The position numbers and the translations under genes are program-made. A stretch of 64,000 nucleotides of DNA from Prescottella agglutinans (GTDB taxonomy: Bacteria > Actinomycetota > Actinomycetes > Mycobacteriales > Mycobacteriaceae): the NCBI RefSeq assembly GCF_004011865.1, contig NZ_RKLP01000011.1:1-64000 (forward strand), given 5' to 3'. Below are positions 25,144-34,572 of this stretch, piece after piece; the stretch's first letter is position 1, and each line of letters opens with the position of its first letter. Under the pieces are notes generated by a model. That model saw nothing but the letters and a program-made list of their open reading frames with translations. It did no database searches and was not told the DNA's origin.

Positions 25144-25725
25144 GTGTCGACCGAAACCGCAGCCCCCCGGCGGCGGCTCCCGCCGGAGGAGCGCAAACGG
25201 CAACTGGTCGCGATCGGCCTGCAGGAGCTGGCGACGCGCCCCATCCACGCGCTGTCGATCGACCAGGTGGCCGAGAAGGCCGGCATCTCCCGCGGCCTGC
25301 TGTTCCGGTACTTCCCGACCAAGCACGACTACTACGTCGCGGTCGTGGGCGCGGCCGCCCGGCGCCTGCTGCGCGCGGCGGTCGCCGATCCCGACGACGC
25401 GTCCGGTGAGCCGCTGCGCGCCGTCGTGTACGCGTTCGTGTCGTTCATCGACCGGCACGGGGCCAACTACCAGTCGTTCTTCCACGGCGGCTTCGGCGCC
25501 GACCCGCAGATCCGGGAGATCCGCGAAAGCATGAAGAACACCATGGTCGCCCGCACCCTCGAGGCCACCGGTACCGAACCGACGCCGGCCACCCGCCTGC
25601 TGCTGCGCGGCTGGTGGTCGATGGTCGAGAGCCTCGCCATCGACCGCACCGCCGAGCCGGTCTTCACCGTCGACGACGTCGTCGACCGAGCCCTCGCGGC
25701 GCTGCCGATCCCGCACGGCCGCTAG
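25144..25725 (+). CDS. TetR family transcriptional regulator
   Basis: 193 residues from the GTG at 25144 (STETAAPRRRLPPEERK); an upstream ATG at 25108 is less likely because the family region begins near PPEERKRQL. The HTH is IDQVAEKAGISRGLLFRYF. The C-terminal ligand domain is ordinary in length. It is divergent from the acyl-CoA dehydrogenase operon and very probably represses it through the palindrome between them. An acyl-CoA or hydroxyacyl-CoA inducer is inferred. Confidence 0.9.
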   Translation: MSTETAAPRRRLPPEERKRQLVAIGLQELATRPIHALSIDQVAEKAGISRGLLFRYFPTKHDYYVAVVGAAARRLLRAAVADPDDASGEPLRAVVYAFVSFIDRHGANYQSFFHGGFGADPQIREIRESMKNTMVARTLEATGTEPTPATRLLLRGWWSMVESLAIDRTAEPVFTVDDVVDRALAALPIPHGR

Positions 25726-25781
25726 GCCTGTCCGGCGGTTCGGTCGTCCGGCGGTCCGGGGAGGCTCTAGCGTCGACGCCT

Positions 25782-26432
25782 GTGACCGAACCCTCCCAGC
25801 ACCTTCGTGCGACGGCCGAGGCCTACGACGCCGTGGCCGTTCGTTACGCCGAGTTGGCGCGCGACGAACTCGACTCCCTTCCGCTGGATCGCGCGGTGCT
25901 GGCGGCGTTCACCGAACTCGCGCGGGACACCGACTCGGGGCCCGTCGCCGAACTGGGATGCGGCCCCGGGCGAGTGACCGCGCACCTGCGGGACCTGGGG
26001 CTCGATGTCTTCGGCGTCGACCTGTCACCGGTGATGGTCGAGTTGGCCCGCGACACGTACCGAGACCTGCGATTCGAGGTCGGCTCCATGGATGCGCTGG
26101 ACCTGGCCGACGGCACGCTGGGCGGCATCGTGTCCTGGTATTCGGTCATTCACACCCCACCGCGGGACCTGCCCGCGTACTTCGCCGAGTTCCGGCGGGT
26201 ACTCGCGCCCGGCGGCCACCTCCTGCTCGCCTTCTTCGAGTCGGAGGGCGAGCCGGTCGCGAGGTTCGACCACCGGGTGACGACGGCCTACCGGTGGCCG
26301 ATCGACGGTCTCGCCAGGCTGGCCGCCGAAGCCGGATTCGTCGAGGTCGGCCGGATGCTGCGCGAGCCCCGCGCAGACGAACGGTACCGCCGGGGCCATC
26401 TGCTGATGCGCAGCTGCAGCCGACTCCCGTGA
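25782..26432 (+). CDS. class I SAM-dependent methyltransferase
   Basis: 216 residues. SAM-binding motif VAELGCGPGRVTAHL, acidic end of strand 2 (FGVDLSPVMV), and the post-motif GSMDALDLADG. Most similar in layout to small-molecule methyltransferases of the type-11 class. The GTG at 25782 sits 8 nt after TAGCGT (25768-25773), so the mRNA is probably leaderless. It converges on the next gene with stops back to back (TGATCA). The substrate is unknown. Confidence 0.88.
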   Translation: MTEPSQHLRATAEAYDAVAVRYAELARDELDSLPLDRAVLAAFTELARDTDSGPVAELGCGPGRVTAHLRDLGLDVFGVDLSPVMVELARDTYRDLRFEVGSMDALDLADGTLGGIVSWYSVIHTPPRDLPAYFAEFRRVLAPGGHLLLAFFESEGEPVARFDHRVTTAYRWPIDGLARLAAEAGFVEVGRMLREPRADERYRRGHLLMRSCSRLP

Positions 26433-28094
26433 TCAGCGCACGACGAGATCGGTGTCGGTGGCGCTGAGGGCGATCGGCGCAATCCGCTTGTCGCGCATCC
26501 AGTCCCGAACGAACGCGTCGAGCACCGGATCGCCGCCGCGCGCGTCGAACGCCGCCTGCGGGATCTCGATCGCACCGACGAGATGCCGTGGCTGCGAATC
26601 GAGTCCGGCGCCGCGCGGCGCGAACCGCAGACCGTCCGCGGTGTGCACGATCACCGGGATCCGGGTGCCGTCCGGCGCGGTCACCGTGGCCCCGCGCGTG
26701 GTCGCCACCGGATCGAAGTGGTCGATCGAGAGCCGGTACCCGGACGGACCGGCCTGCAGCCCGACCTGGTCGAGCAGGCGCGGATCGAGGATGGAGTACG
26801 GCAGCACGCTGTCCACGAGGACCTGACCGTCCACCCACGCGTCCCGCGACGGCAGGGTGGTCGACAGGTTCCACGGCGCCGGCGGCGCCAGCGTGTCGGC
26901 GGACCGATCGCGCTGCGAGTTCTCCAGCGGCGTCCCGGGCAGGTCCGCCCCGGTCGCGGCGAACTCCCACGACGGCGCGTTCAGGTGCTTGTGCCAGAAG
27001 CCGGTGACGCCGCCGCGGCTGCCGGCGACCCGCAGTTCCCGCGCGTCGGGACCGACGCCGGTGGAGTGGACGCTGATCGCCGAGGTGATCTCGCCGGGAA
27101 TCTTGGGCTGACGCTTCCAGTCCTGTGCGGGCAACTGGATCGCGGCGTACCCCTTGAACCACGACTCGAACGCCGAGTTCGGCGCGGTCGGCCTGCCCGT
27201 CTGGTCGTCCCAGCTGTAGCGGAAGAAGATGGAGTCCGAACCGGATGCGTCGGGATCGAAGTTCCGCGTGTACATGTCGCCGTACTTGTTGACGACGAAC
27301 GTCGTCGACGCGGACGACGACAGCGCCACCGACCGGAACCGGCCGCCCAGCGGACCCCCGATCTCGTAGCTGTCGTCGATAGGCAGCCACGGGTCGGCGT
27401 ACGTGATGCGACTGCCGTCGCCCGTCAGCGACGGCACCATCGTCATCTTCGCCAGGCCGTAGTAGTGCAGGCGGCCCGCGACGTCCGCGTAGGTCTGGTT
27501 GTCCCACGGCGACGCGACGCTCAGCGCCCACTGCCCGGCCTCCCCGCCCAGCAGCTTCTTGCCGCCGCCGGTCCAGATCGGGGCCCCGAACGCGGACGTC
27601 CAGTTCCACGTGAGCGGGGTCTGCGACGCGTTGTCCATCGTGTAGATCCAGCCGTCGGCGTCGATGGCGGCCAGTTCGTCGTCGTCGGCCGAGATGCCGA
27701 CCAGTCGATTGCGCAGGCACTCCGGCAGCGGCGCGTACCGCCACGGCTCGGTGTTGCCGCCGGTCCATGATCGCGGCCGGGTCAGCAGCGCGCCGTCGAC
27801 CAGCGAGAAGTCCCAGAACTTGTTGAACTGTGTTGTCTGCGTCCGCAATTCGACCGATGCCGGGGCGTGGTCGCCGACGAAGACGGGGAGGTTGGCGAGG
27901 CCGTCGCGCGCCCCCATCGAGGGAAGGCCCGGAGGCAACTGCGCGGTGCCGAACGGGACACACGACGGCGGACCCGACGCGGTGTCCGCGGCGGCCGATG
28001 GTGCCGTCGCCAGCAGACCCGTCACTACGGCCACGGACACCACGGGGGCGCCGAGACGGGACAGGAAACGCTTGCGATGGGCACGATCTCTCAC
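26433..28094 (-). CDS. secreted protein of unknown function, paralogue 1
   Basis: 553 residues. A basic N-terminus and hydrophobic stretch (about 18-34) end in an Ala-rich site (APSAAADT), typical of a signal peptide. The mature part is rich in Trp, Asp and Gly, with repeated blade-like segments (DADGWIYTMDNASQ, GRLHYYGLAKMTMV, YGDMYTRNF), which suggests a beta-propeller-like fold in the first 330 residues; this is a guess. No catalytic motif is recognised. The next gene is a close paralogue. The last third at the DNA level is nearly identical between them. Confidence 0.8.
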   Translation of the reverse strand: MRDRAHRKRFLSRLGAPVVSVAVVTGLLATAPSAAADTASGPPSCVPFGTAQLPPGLPSMGARDGLANLPVFVGDHAPASVELRTQTTQFNKFWDFSLVDGALLTRPRSWTGGNTEPWRYAPLPECLRNRLVGISADDDELAAIDADGWIYTMDNASQTPLTWNWTSAFGAPIWTGGGKKLLGGEAGQWALSVASPWDNQTYADVAGRLHYYGLAKMTMVPSLTGDGSRITYADPWLPIDDSYEIGGPLGGRFRSVALSSSASTTFVVNKYGDMYTRNFDPDASGSDSIFFRYSWDDQTGRPTAPNSAFESWFKGYAAIQLPAQDWKRQPKIPGEITSAISVHSTGVGPDARELRVAGSRGGVTGFWHKHLNAPSWEFAATGADLPGTPLENSQRDRSADTLAPPAPWNLSTTLPSRDAWVDGQVLVDSVLPYSILDPRLLDQVGLQAGPSGYRLSIDHFDPVATTRGATVTAPDGTRIPVIVHTADGLRFAPRGAGLDSQPRHLVGAIEIPQAAFDARGGDPVLDAFVRDWMRDKRIAPIALSATDTDLVVR

Positions 28095-28172
28095 GCCCTG
28101 GAATATTGCCGCGTCAGGACCGGTCGTTACATTTCGGACAAAAGTGTGATCCAGACCATGGGTGTGCGCGGA

Positions 28173-29843
28173 TCAGCGAATCACGAGATCCGCATCCGTG
28201 GCGCTGAGGGTGATCGGCGCAATCCGCTTGTCGCGCATCCAATCCCGGACGAACGCGTCGAGCACCGGATCGCCGCCGCGCGCGTCGAACGCCGCCTGCG
28301 GGATCTCGATCGCACCGACGAGATGCCGTGGCTGCGAATCGAGTCCGGCACCGCGCGGCGCGAACCGCAGACCGTCCGCGGTGTGCACGATCACCGGGAT
28401 CCGGGTGCCGTCCGGCGCGGTCACCGTGGCCCCGCGCGTGGTCGCCACGGGATCGAAGTGGTCGATCGAGATCCGGTACCCGGACGGGCCGGCGTGCAGC
28501 CCGACCTGGTCGAGCAGGCGCGGATCGAGGATGGAGTACGGCAGCACGCTGTCCACGAGGACCTGACCGTCCACCCACGCGTCCCGCGACGGCAGGGTGG
28601 TGGACAGGTTCCACGGCGCCGGCGGCGCCAGGGTCTCGGCGGACCGATCGCGCTGCGAGTTCTCCAGCGGCGTCCCGGGCAGGTCCGCCCCGGTCGCGGC
28701 GAACTCCCACGACGGCGCGTTCAGGTCCTTGTGCCAGAAGCCCGTCGACCCGTCGCGGCTGCCGGCGACCCGCAGTTCCCGGGCACCCGGCCCGACCCCG
28801 GTGGAGTGCACGCTGATCGCCGAGGTGATCTCGCCGGGAATCTTGGGCTGATGCACCCAGTCCTGCGCCGGCAACCGGATCGCCGCGTAGTCCCGATTCA
28901 GGTACTCCGCGAACAGGTTGGGAGCAGTGGGCTTTCCGCCCTGGCTGTCCCAGCTGTAGCGGAAGAACACCGAATCCGAACCGGAGGCGTCGAAATCGAA
29001 GTTGCGCGTGAACATGTCGCCGTACTCGTTCGTCACGAACGTCGTCGACCCCGCCGACGACAACGCGACCGACTGGAACCGCCCGCCGAGCGGCCCGCCG
29101 ATCTCGTAGCTGTCGTCGTTCGGCAGCCACGGGTCGGCGTACGTGATCCGACTGCCGTCACCGGTGAGCGACGGCACCATCGTCATCTTGCCCAGCCCGA
29201 CGTGATGGATGCGGCCGTCGGCGTCGACGTAGGTCTGGTTGTCCCAGGGAGACGACACGCTCAGCGCCCAGGTGCCCGGCGCCGGCCCGGCGACGCGCTG
29301 CCCCGACCCGAACCACAGCGGTGCGCCGAACGCCGACGTCCAGTTCCACGCCAGCGGCGAGTGCGACGCGTTGTCGAGCGTGTAGATCCAGCCGTCGCCG
29401 TCGACGGCGACCAGTTCGTCGTCGTCCACCGAGATGCCCACCAGACGGTTGCGCAGGCACTCCGGCAGCGGCGCGTACCGCCACGGCTCGGCGTTGCCGC
29501 CGGTCCACGATCGCGGCCGGGTCAGCAGCGCACCGTCGACCAGCGCGAAGTCCCAGAACCGGTTGAACTGCGTTGTCTGCGTCCGCAGTTCGATCGACTT
29601 CGGTGCGCCGTCACCGACCAGGACCGGCAGCATCTCGAGCCCGTCGCGGGCACCGGTCGACGCCATCCCCGGGGGAAGCTGCGCGGTACCGAAAGGTACG
29701 CAGGAGGCCGGGCCGGTGGTGGGGTCGGCACCGGCGACCGGCGCGGACACCAGCAGCCCGGCCACCGCCACGGCGCCCGCCAGCGGCGCGCGCAGACGAG
29801 ACACCGACAACACACGACGACGCGCAGGTTCGGACACGACCAC
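28173..29843 (-). CDS. secreted protein of unknown function, paralogue 2
   Basis: 556 residues, same layout as paralogue 1: signal peptide (hydrophobic core about 20-36, SAPVAGADP), then the same order of segments (DGDGWIYTLDNASH, GRIHHVGLGKMTMV, YGDMFTRNF). The C-terminal 160 residues match paralogue 1 almost exactly, while the middle is diverged. Start at GTG 29843; another GTG two codons later is possible. It sits 94 bp downstream of a PonA1-like PBP on the same strand, so a cell-wall-associated role is possible but unproven. Confidence 0.8.
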   Translation of the reverse strand: MVVSEPARRRVLSVSRLRAPLAGAVAVAGLLVSAPVAGADPTTGPASCVPFGTAQLPPGMASTGARDGLEMLPVLVGDGAPKSIELRTQTTQFNRFWDFALVDGALLTRPRSWTGGNAEPWRYAPLPECLRNRLVGISVDDDELVAVDGDGWIYTLDNASHSPLAWNWTSAFGAPLWFGSGQRVAGPAPGTWALSVSSPWDNQTYVDADGRIHHVGLGKMTMVPSLTGDGSRITYADPWLPNDDSYEIGGPLGGRFQSVALSSAGSTTFVTNEYGDMFTRNFDFDASGSDSVFFRYSWDSQGGKPTAPNLFAEYLNRDYAAIRLPAQDWVHQPKIPGEITSAISVHSTGVGPGARELRVAGSRDGSTGFWHKDLNAPSWEFAATGADLPGTPLENSQRDRSAETLAPPAPWNLSTTLPSRDAWVDGQVLVDSVLPYSILDPRLLDQVGLHAGPSGYRISIDHFDPVATTRGATVTAPDGTRIPVIVHTADGLRFAPRGAGLDSQPRHLVGAIEIPQAAFDARGGDPVLDAFVRDWMRDKRIAPITLSATDADLVIR

Positions 29844-29937
29844 GAGTAGACCCTCCGTTCATTGAAACTTCAATCAGAGATAGGCCACGTACGTCGTGGA
29901 ACTTGACCCATGTCACTACCGCGGGTCGCCCCTCGGA

Positions 29938-32076
29938 TCACCCCGGCAGGGTGATCTTGACGCCCGGCAGGATCTCGATGACACGGGGACCCGGCGGCGG
30001 AAGAGCCGGCAGCTGCAGCTCGGGCGGCAGGCCCGGAACCGGTGCGTTCGCCGCCGGGGCGGGAGCGGTCGTCGTCGGGCTGACGCCGGTGAAGGCCGGC
30101 ACACCGGCCTGGCCACCGATCGGATCGGGCCACGGGAACTTCTCGACCGGAACGTCCTCGAGCGCGCCGTCCATCGTCTTCTTCCAGATGTCCGCCGGCA
30201 GACCCGAGCCGTACACCAGCCCGCCCCAGCTGTTCTCGATCGCCTTCGCGTCGGCCGTACCGACCCACACCGCCGTGGACAGCTGCGGCGTGTAGCCGAC
30301 CATCCAGGCGTCCTTGTTCTTCCCGGTGTCGCCGAGCTGCGCGGTCCCGGTCTTCGACGCGGACGGGCGGCCGCCGGCCAGCCCGTGCCCGCGCGAGTAC
30401 GCCGCGATCGGCAGCATCGCCTGGGTGACGTTCTCGGCGACCGCGGCCTCGAGCCGGCGCTCGCCCTCCGGTGCCGGACGGTCGAGCAGCACGACACCGT
30501 CCGCCGTCACCACCTTCTGCACGAAGTACGGCTGGTGGTAGATGCCCGACGCCGCCAGCGTCGCGTACGCCGACGCCATGTCGATCGGCCGGGACAGATA
30601 CTGACCCAACACGATTCCGTTCTCCGGCGGTCCGCCCTCCTGCGTGAGCGTCGGGTACTGCCAGCCGGGAACCGTCTCGGGGATGCCGGCCTGGTGCGCC
30701 GCGTCGGCGATCTTCTGCGCGCCGTCCTCCATCCCCAGCGTCAGCCGGTAGAAGCTGGTGTTGAGCGAACGCTTGAGCGCCTCCGCGATGGTGCACTTGC
30801 CGCACGATTCGCCCTCGACGTTGCCGATCGTCACGCCGTAGACGGAGAGCGGGCCGCTGTCGTACGTCTGGGACAGCGGTATGTCCTGCTGCAGTGCGGC
30901 GACCAGACCGAAGACCTTGAACGACGACCCGGTCTGCAGGCCCGCCTGCGCGAAGTCGAAGCCCTTGCCGTCGGTGCCGCCGTAGTAGGCGCGCACCGCC
31001 CCCGACCGCGGGTCTATCGACACCACGGCGGTGCGCAGGTTCTCCGGTTCGCCGTCGAAGGTGTCGGCGACGGCCTCGATGGCGGACTGCTGCGCCCTGG
31101 GGTCGATGGTCGTGGTGATCTGCAGGCCCTCGGTGTTGAGGTCCTGCTCGCTCACCCCGGACGCCGCGAGTTCGCGCAGCACCTGCGTGCGGATGAGGCC
31201 CTCCGGCCCCGGCGCCTCGCCCGAGTCCGCGGCCGGGGCGGAGGGCAGCACCGCCGGGAACGCGATGGACTGGCGCTCGGCCGGCGGCAGCGCCGACATC
31301 GACACCATGCCGTCGAGCACGTAGTTCCAGCGGGCCGTCAGGGCTTCGGGGTTCGTGACGGGGTCGAGGCTCGACGGGCTCTGGATCACCGCGGCGAGCA
31401 CGGCCGCCTCGCTCACCGTCAGGTCGGCGAGCGGCTTGCCGAAGTACGCGTTGGACGCGGCCGCGATGCCGTACGCGCCGCGACCGAAGTAGATGGTGTT
31501 GAGGTACGCGGCCAGGATCTCGTCCTTGGACCACTCGCGGGCCATCTTCGACGAGATGACCAGCTCCTTCATCTTGCGGCTCACCGACCGCTCGGATCCG
31601 ACGAGGGTGTTCTTCACGTACTGCTGGGTGATCGTGGAGCCACCGCCGGCGCTCTCGCGGCCGAGCACGTTGTCGCGCGCGGCGCGGGCGAAGCCGGAGA
31701 TCGAGAAACCGGGGTTGGAGTAGAAGTCGCGGTCCTCGGCCGACAGCACGGCGTTGCGCACCTGCACCGGGATCTGGTCGATCGAGACCTCGGTCCGGTT
31801 GCCTTCCGGCGGCACGATCCGGGCGATCTCGGTGGCCCCGTCCGACGCCAGGATCGTCGACACCTGGTTGGTCCGCATGTCGCCCGGCCGCGGAACGTCG
31901 GCGTCCCGGTATGCGACACCGAACGCGACGAGCGGTGTGACTATGAGCAGGACCAGCACGCACAGGCTCACGTACAGCGCGATCCGGCGACCCTTGCGGC
32001 GAGGTTTGCGAACTTTGGCCTTCGGGTTCGCCCCGGCCTTGTGCTTGCCGGTGTTGCCGGTGTTGGTTGAATTCAC
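29938..32076 (-). CDS. class A penicillin-binding protein, second PonA1-type paralogue
   Basis: 712 residues. A short basic cytoplasmic tail (about 30 residues, Lys/Arg-rich) replaces the long Pro/Gly tail of the first copy. One membrane helix is followed by GT51 with EDRDFYSNPG and GGSTITQQY, then a transpeptidase with SSFK, SLN and KTG, and the same Cys pair (SCGKC). The Pro-rich tail is short. The GTG at 32076 is used: GGAAG lies 7 nt upstream and the N-terminus (VNSTNT) parallels the third copy. It is divergent from the GntR-ABC operon. All catalytic motifs look intact, so it should be a working bifunctional synthase. Confidence 0.93.
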   Translation of the reverse strand: MNSTNTGNTGKHKAGANPKAKVRKPRRKGRRIALYVSLCVLVLLIVTPLVAFGVAYRDADVPRPGDMRTNQVSTILASDGATEIARIVPPEGNRTEVSIDQIPVQVRNAVLSAEDRDFYSNPGFSISGFARAARDNVLGRESAGGGSTITQQYVKNTLVGSERSVSRKMKELVISSKMAREWSKDEILAAYLNTIYFGRGAYGIAAASNAYFGKPLADLTVSEAAVLAAVIQSPSSLDPVTNPEALTARWNYVLDGMVSMSALPPAERQSIAFPAVLPSAPAADSGEAPGPEGLIRTQVLRELAASGVSEQDLNTEGLQITTTIDPRAQQSAIEAVADTFDGEPENLRTAVVSIDPRSGAVRAYYGGTDGKGFDFAQAGLQTGSSFKVFGLVAALQQDIPLSQTYDSGPLSVYGVTIGNVEGESCGKCTIAEALKRSLNTSFYRLTLGMEDGAQKIADAAHQAGIPETVPGWQYPTLTQEGGPPENGIVLGQYLSRPIDMASAYATLAASGIYHQPYFVQKVVTADGVVLLDRPAPEGERRLEAAVAENVTQAMLPIAAYSRGHGLAGGRPSASKTGTAQLGDTGKNKDAWMVGYTPQLSTAVWVGTADAKAIENSWGGLVYGSGLPADIWKKTMDGALEDVPVEKFPWPDPIGGQAGVPAFTGVSPTTTAPAPAANAPVPGLPPELQLPALPPPGPRVIEILPGVKITLPG

Positions 32077-32209
32077 AATCAAACTTCCGTCTCAATAGTG
32101 CACTTGACACGAATTTTCACACTGGTCGGTACCTTCGAGCCACTTTTGGCACGACACGCGGCCCGCCGCAAACCCGTCGGACGAGTTGACAGCGGGCGTC
32201 ACCTGCGGC

Positions 32210-32247
32210 AATCTCCATTTCACTATTGTTGTAGTGAAATGGAGATT
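32210..32247. promoter_or_regulatory. 38-bp perfect operator-like palindrome of the GntR-ABC operon
   Basis: Two perfect 16-bp arms (32210-32225 and 32232-32247) flank TTGTTG. The core CACTA-N6-TAGTG fits the spacing of YtrA-type GntR sites. It overlaps a probable promoter (TTGACA at 32186-32191, CAATCT at 32209-32214, 17 bp apart) and ends 2 bp before the GntR ATG, with GGAG inside its right arm. Confidence 0.7.
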
Positions 32248-32249
32248 CG

Positions 32250-32651
32250 ATGGTCGAGTTCCACATCAACCGTCGATCCGGGATCCCCGCCTACGTCCAA
32301 CTGGTCCTCCAGGTGAAGCAGGCGCTGCGCCTGGGAGACCTGAGGCCGGGCGACCAACTGCCCACCGCGAAGGAAGTGGTCGGGGCCGTGACGGTCAACC
32401 CCAACACGGTCCTCAAGGCGTACCGGGAACTCGAGAACGAAGGGTTGGTGGAGGCCCGACCGGGTCTCGGCACCTTCGTCACCCAGTCACTGCTCAAACC
32501 CGGGATGGCGGAGCGCAACGCGCTGCAGACCGCCCTGGCCGACTGGGCGCGTCAGGGCGCGGACGCCGGACTCGAGCGCTCCGACCTCGAGGCGCTCGTG
32601 GCGGCGGCATTGGACAACGAATTCGGTGAGGACACAGGGGGGTTCACGTGA
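32250..32651 (+). CDS. GntR family regulator, YtrA subfamily
   Basis: 133 residues: a GntR winged helix (about 1-75: IPAYVQLVLQVKQALRLGDL, then TVNPNTVLKAYRELENEGLV) and only a short C-terminal helical part, as in the YtrA subfamily. These regulators sit first in operons of ABC exporters that answer cell-wall-active agents. The stop overlaps the start of the ABC ATPase gene. The palindrome just upstream is its likely operator. Confidence 0.92.
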   Translation: MVEFHINRRSGIPAYVQLVLQVKQALRLGDLRPGDQLPTAKEVVGAVTVNPNTVLKAYRELENEGLVEARPGLGTFVTQSLLKPGMAERNALQTALADWARQGADAGLERSDLEALVAAALDNEFGEDTGGFT

Positions 32652-33508
32652 GCGAGACGATGACGGCAGCGCTGAGGCTGCACGACGTACAGAAACGATT
32701 CGGGCGCAACGAGGCGCTGCGGGGGTGCACGTTCGACGTCGAACGCGGCAGCGTCACCGCCCTCGTCGGCGCGAACGGCGCAGGCAAGTCGACGCTGATG
32801 TCGATCGCGGTGGGCCTGCTCGAGCCCGACGCCGGGGAGGTGACCGTGCTGGGGCGCCGGCCCGACCGCCGCGGCATCTGCCCGGGACTCGCCTACGTCG
32901 CGCAGCACAAGCCGCTGTACCGGGGCTTCTCCGTCGCGGACATCCTGCGGTTCGGCGAGAAGACCAACACGACGTGGGACGCCGCGTACGCCACGCAACT
33001 GGTGACCGAGGCACAGATCCCGCTGTCGGCGCGGGTGAAGACGCTGTCCCCGGGCCAGCGCACCCGAGTCGCCCTCGCGCTCGCCCTCGGGCGGCGCCCC
33101 GACGTGCTCCTGCTGGACGAGCCGCTCGCCGAACTCGACCCGCTCGCCCGACGCTCCGTCGTCCGCACACTCATGGAGGACGCCGCCGACCGCGGCACGA
33201 CGATCGTGCTGTCGTCGCACGTGCTGTCCGAGGTCGCGGAGATCGCCGACCGACTCGTGATCCTCGGCTCCGGCAAGGTCCGCCTGTCCGGGGCGCTCGA
33301 CGACCTCCTCGACGACCACTACCTGCTCACCGGCACCGCCGACCCCACGCCCGTGATCGGCGCCGGCGCGCTCGTCGAATCGCATCAACGCACCCACCTG
33401 GTGCGCGGCGCCCGACCCGCGCCGGGCGACGGCTGGCGCGTGGAGGCGCCGAACCTGGACGACATCGTCCTGGCCTACCTGACCGAAACCGACGGAGCCG
33501 CAGCATGA
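32648..33508 (+). CDS. ABC transporter ATP-binding protein
   Basis: 286 residues, one ABC domain: VGANGAGKST (Walker A), LSPGQR (signature, with Pro in place of Gly), VLLLDEPLAELD (Walker B) and the H-loop LSSHVLSE. About 60 extra C-terminal residues follow. It starts at a GTG overlapping the GntR stop and overlaps the permease start by four bases (ATGA), so the three genes are tightly coupled. It should power the membrane partner encoded next. Confidence 0.93.
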   Translation: MSETMTAALRLHDVQKRFGRNEALRGCTFDVERGSVTALVGANGAGKSTLMSIAVGLLEPDAGEVTVLGRRPDRRGICPGLAYVAQHKPLYRGFSVADILRFGEKTNTTWDAAYATQLVTEAQIPLSARVKTLSPGQRTRVALALALGRRPDVLLLDEPLAELDPLARRSVVRTLMEDAADRGTTIVLSSHVLSEVAEIADRLVILGSGKVRLSGALDDLLDDHYLLTGTADPTPVIGAGALVESHQRTHLVRGARPAPGDGWRVEAPNLDDIVLAYLTETDGAAA

Positions 33509-34572
33509 TCTGGAGCACTTGGCGGCAGCATCGGACGACGATCGTGGCCGCGGTCGGCGGAATCCTGGCCTTGGCGGTCGTGGCGTTGGTCTGCGGCGCG
33601 CTCGTACGGAAATCCGAGAACCCGGTGTTCTACGGCAGCGGTCTCGGATGTTTCATGGGGGAGCGGTCCGCGGAATGCTTGGCGCAGGCGGCTCTCACCT
33701 ACCTCGTGCTCGCGACCGTCGTGCTGCCGGTGGTTCTCGGCGCACTCGTGGGTGTCACCGTGTTCTCACCCGACATCGAACGCGGCACCCATGTTCTCGG
33801 ACTCTCACAGTCGGTCAGTCGGTCACGCTGGTACTGGACGCGCATTCTCGTGGTGTTCGTACCGATCACGATCGCTATGACGATCCTCGGAGCGGTGCTC
33901 GAATGGACTCGCTCCGTCGGAATCGAATCGAACTTTGCGTACGTGAGGCAGGGCGTGTGGGGCGGGTACTCGCGTCTGACGTTCCCGCTGTTCCAGTCGA
34001 CGAGCGTGGTCGCGGGCGCCTACACCTTCCTCGCACTCGTCGTCGGCAGTTGCTTCGGCCTCCTGTTGCGCAACACACTGGCGGCAATGGCGATCACGGT
34101 CGTCGCGCTGGCCGCCGTGATGGTCGGATTCCAGGGTGGCGCTCGACCGCACTATGCGACTGCCACCGTCGAGGCACAGCCTCTGGCAGGCGCGAGCCGC
34201 GGCGTGGCGTATGTCAGCGACGACTCGTCCGGAAACGCGTGGTTGCTGAGCAACGGACACGTTGACGCTGAAGGCAACAGGGTCGACATCCCGTTCGACG
34301 TGTGCAACAGCTTCGGCGCGGAGGCGGAATGGAATCAGCGTCCCGACGAGACCGGGGCACAGTACGAAGCCCGCCGGGAAATCATCGTCGCCGAACAGGA
34401 ACGCGAATTCGTCGAGTGCTTCCGCGCGCAGGGCGCCGACCACTTCGAGGTTCGCTACCACCCCGACAGCCTCTTCCGACGATTCCAACTCATCGAAGTG
34501 GCACTGGTGCTCGCGCTGTCGGCGCTGTTGTTGATCCCGTCGCTGTGGGCGCTGCGCAGGCTGCGCCCCTGA
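33505..34572 (+). CDS. ABC transporter membrane protein
   Basis: 355 residues with about six hydrophobic helices. A large extracytoplasmic part lies between helices 5 and 6 (about 225-325, with single Cys residues near FDVCNSF and FVECFRAQ). The closing helix is followed by a basic end (LWALRRLRP). The fold resembles ABC-2-type exporters. The substrate is unknown; YtrA-controlled exporters in other bacteria are induced by peptidoglycan-targeting antibiotics. Confidence 0.85.
   Translation: MIWSTWRQHRTTIVAAVGGILALAVVALVCGALVRKSENPVFYGSGLGCFMGERSAECLAQAALTYLVLATVVLPVVLGALVGVTVFSPDIERGTHVLGLSQSVSRSRWYWTRILVVFVPITIAMTILGAVLEWTRSVGIESNFAYVRQGVWGGYSRLTFPLFQSTSVVAGAYTFLALVVGSCFGLLLRNTLAAMAITVVALAAVMVGFQGGARPHYATATVEAQPLAGASRGVAYVSDDSSGNAWLLSNGHVDAEGNRVDIPFDVCNSFGAEAEWNQRPDETGAQYEARREIIVAEQEREFVECFRAQGADHFEVRYHPDSLFRRFQLIEVALVLALSALLLIPSLWALRRLRP

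Noticed and set aside
29936-29956. GATCACCC-CGGCA-GGGTGATC as terminator of the second PBP gene
   Set aside because: It spans the stop codon and is part of the coded C-terminus; no T-tract follows. Possible but not called.
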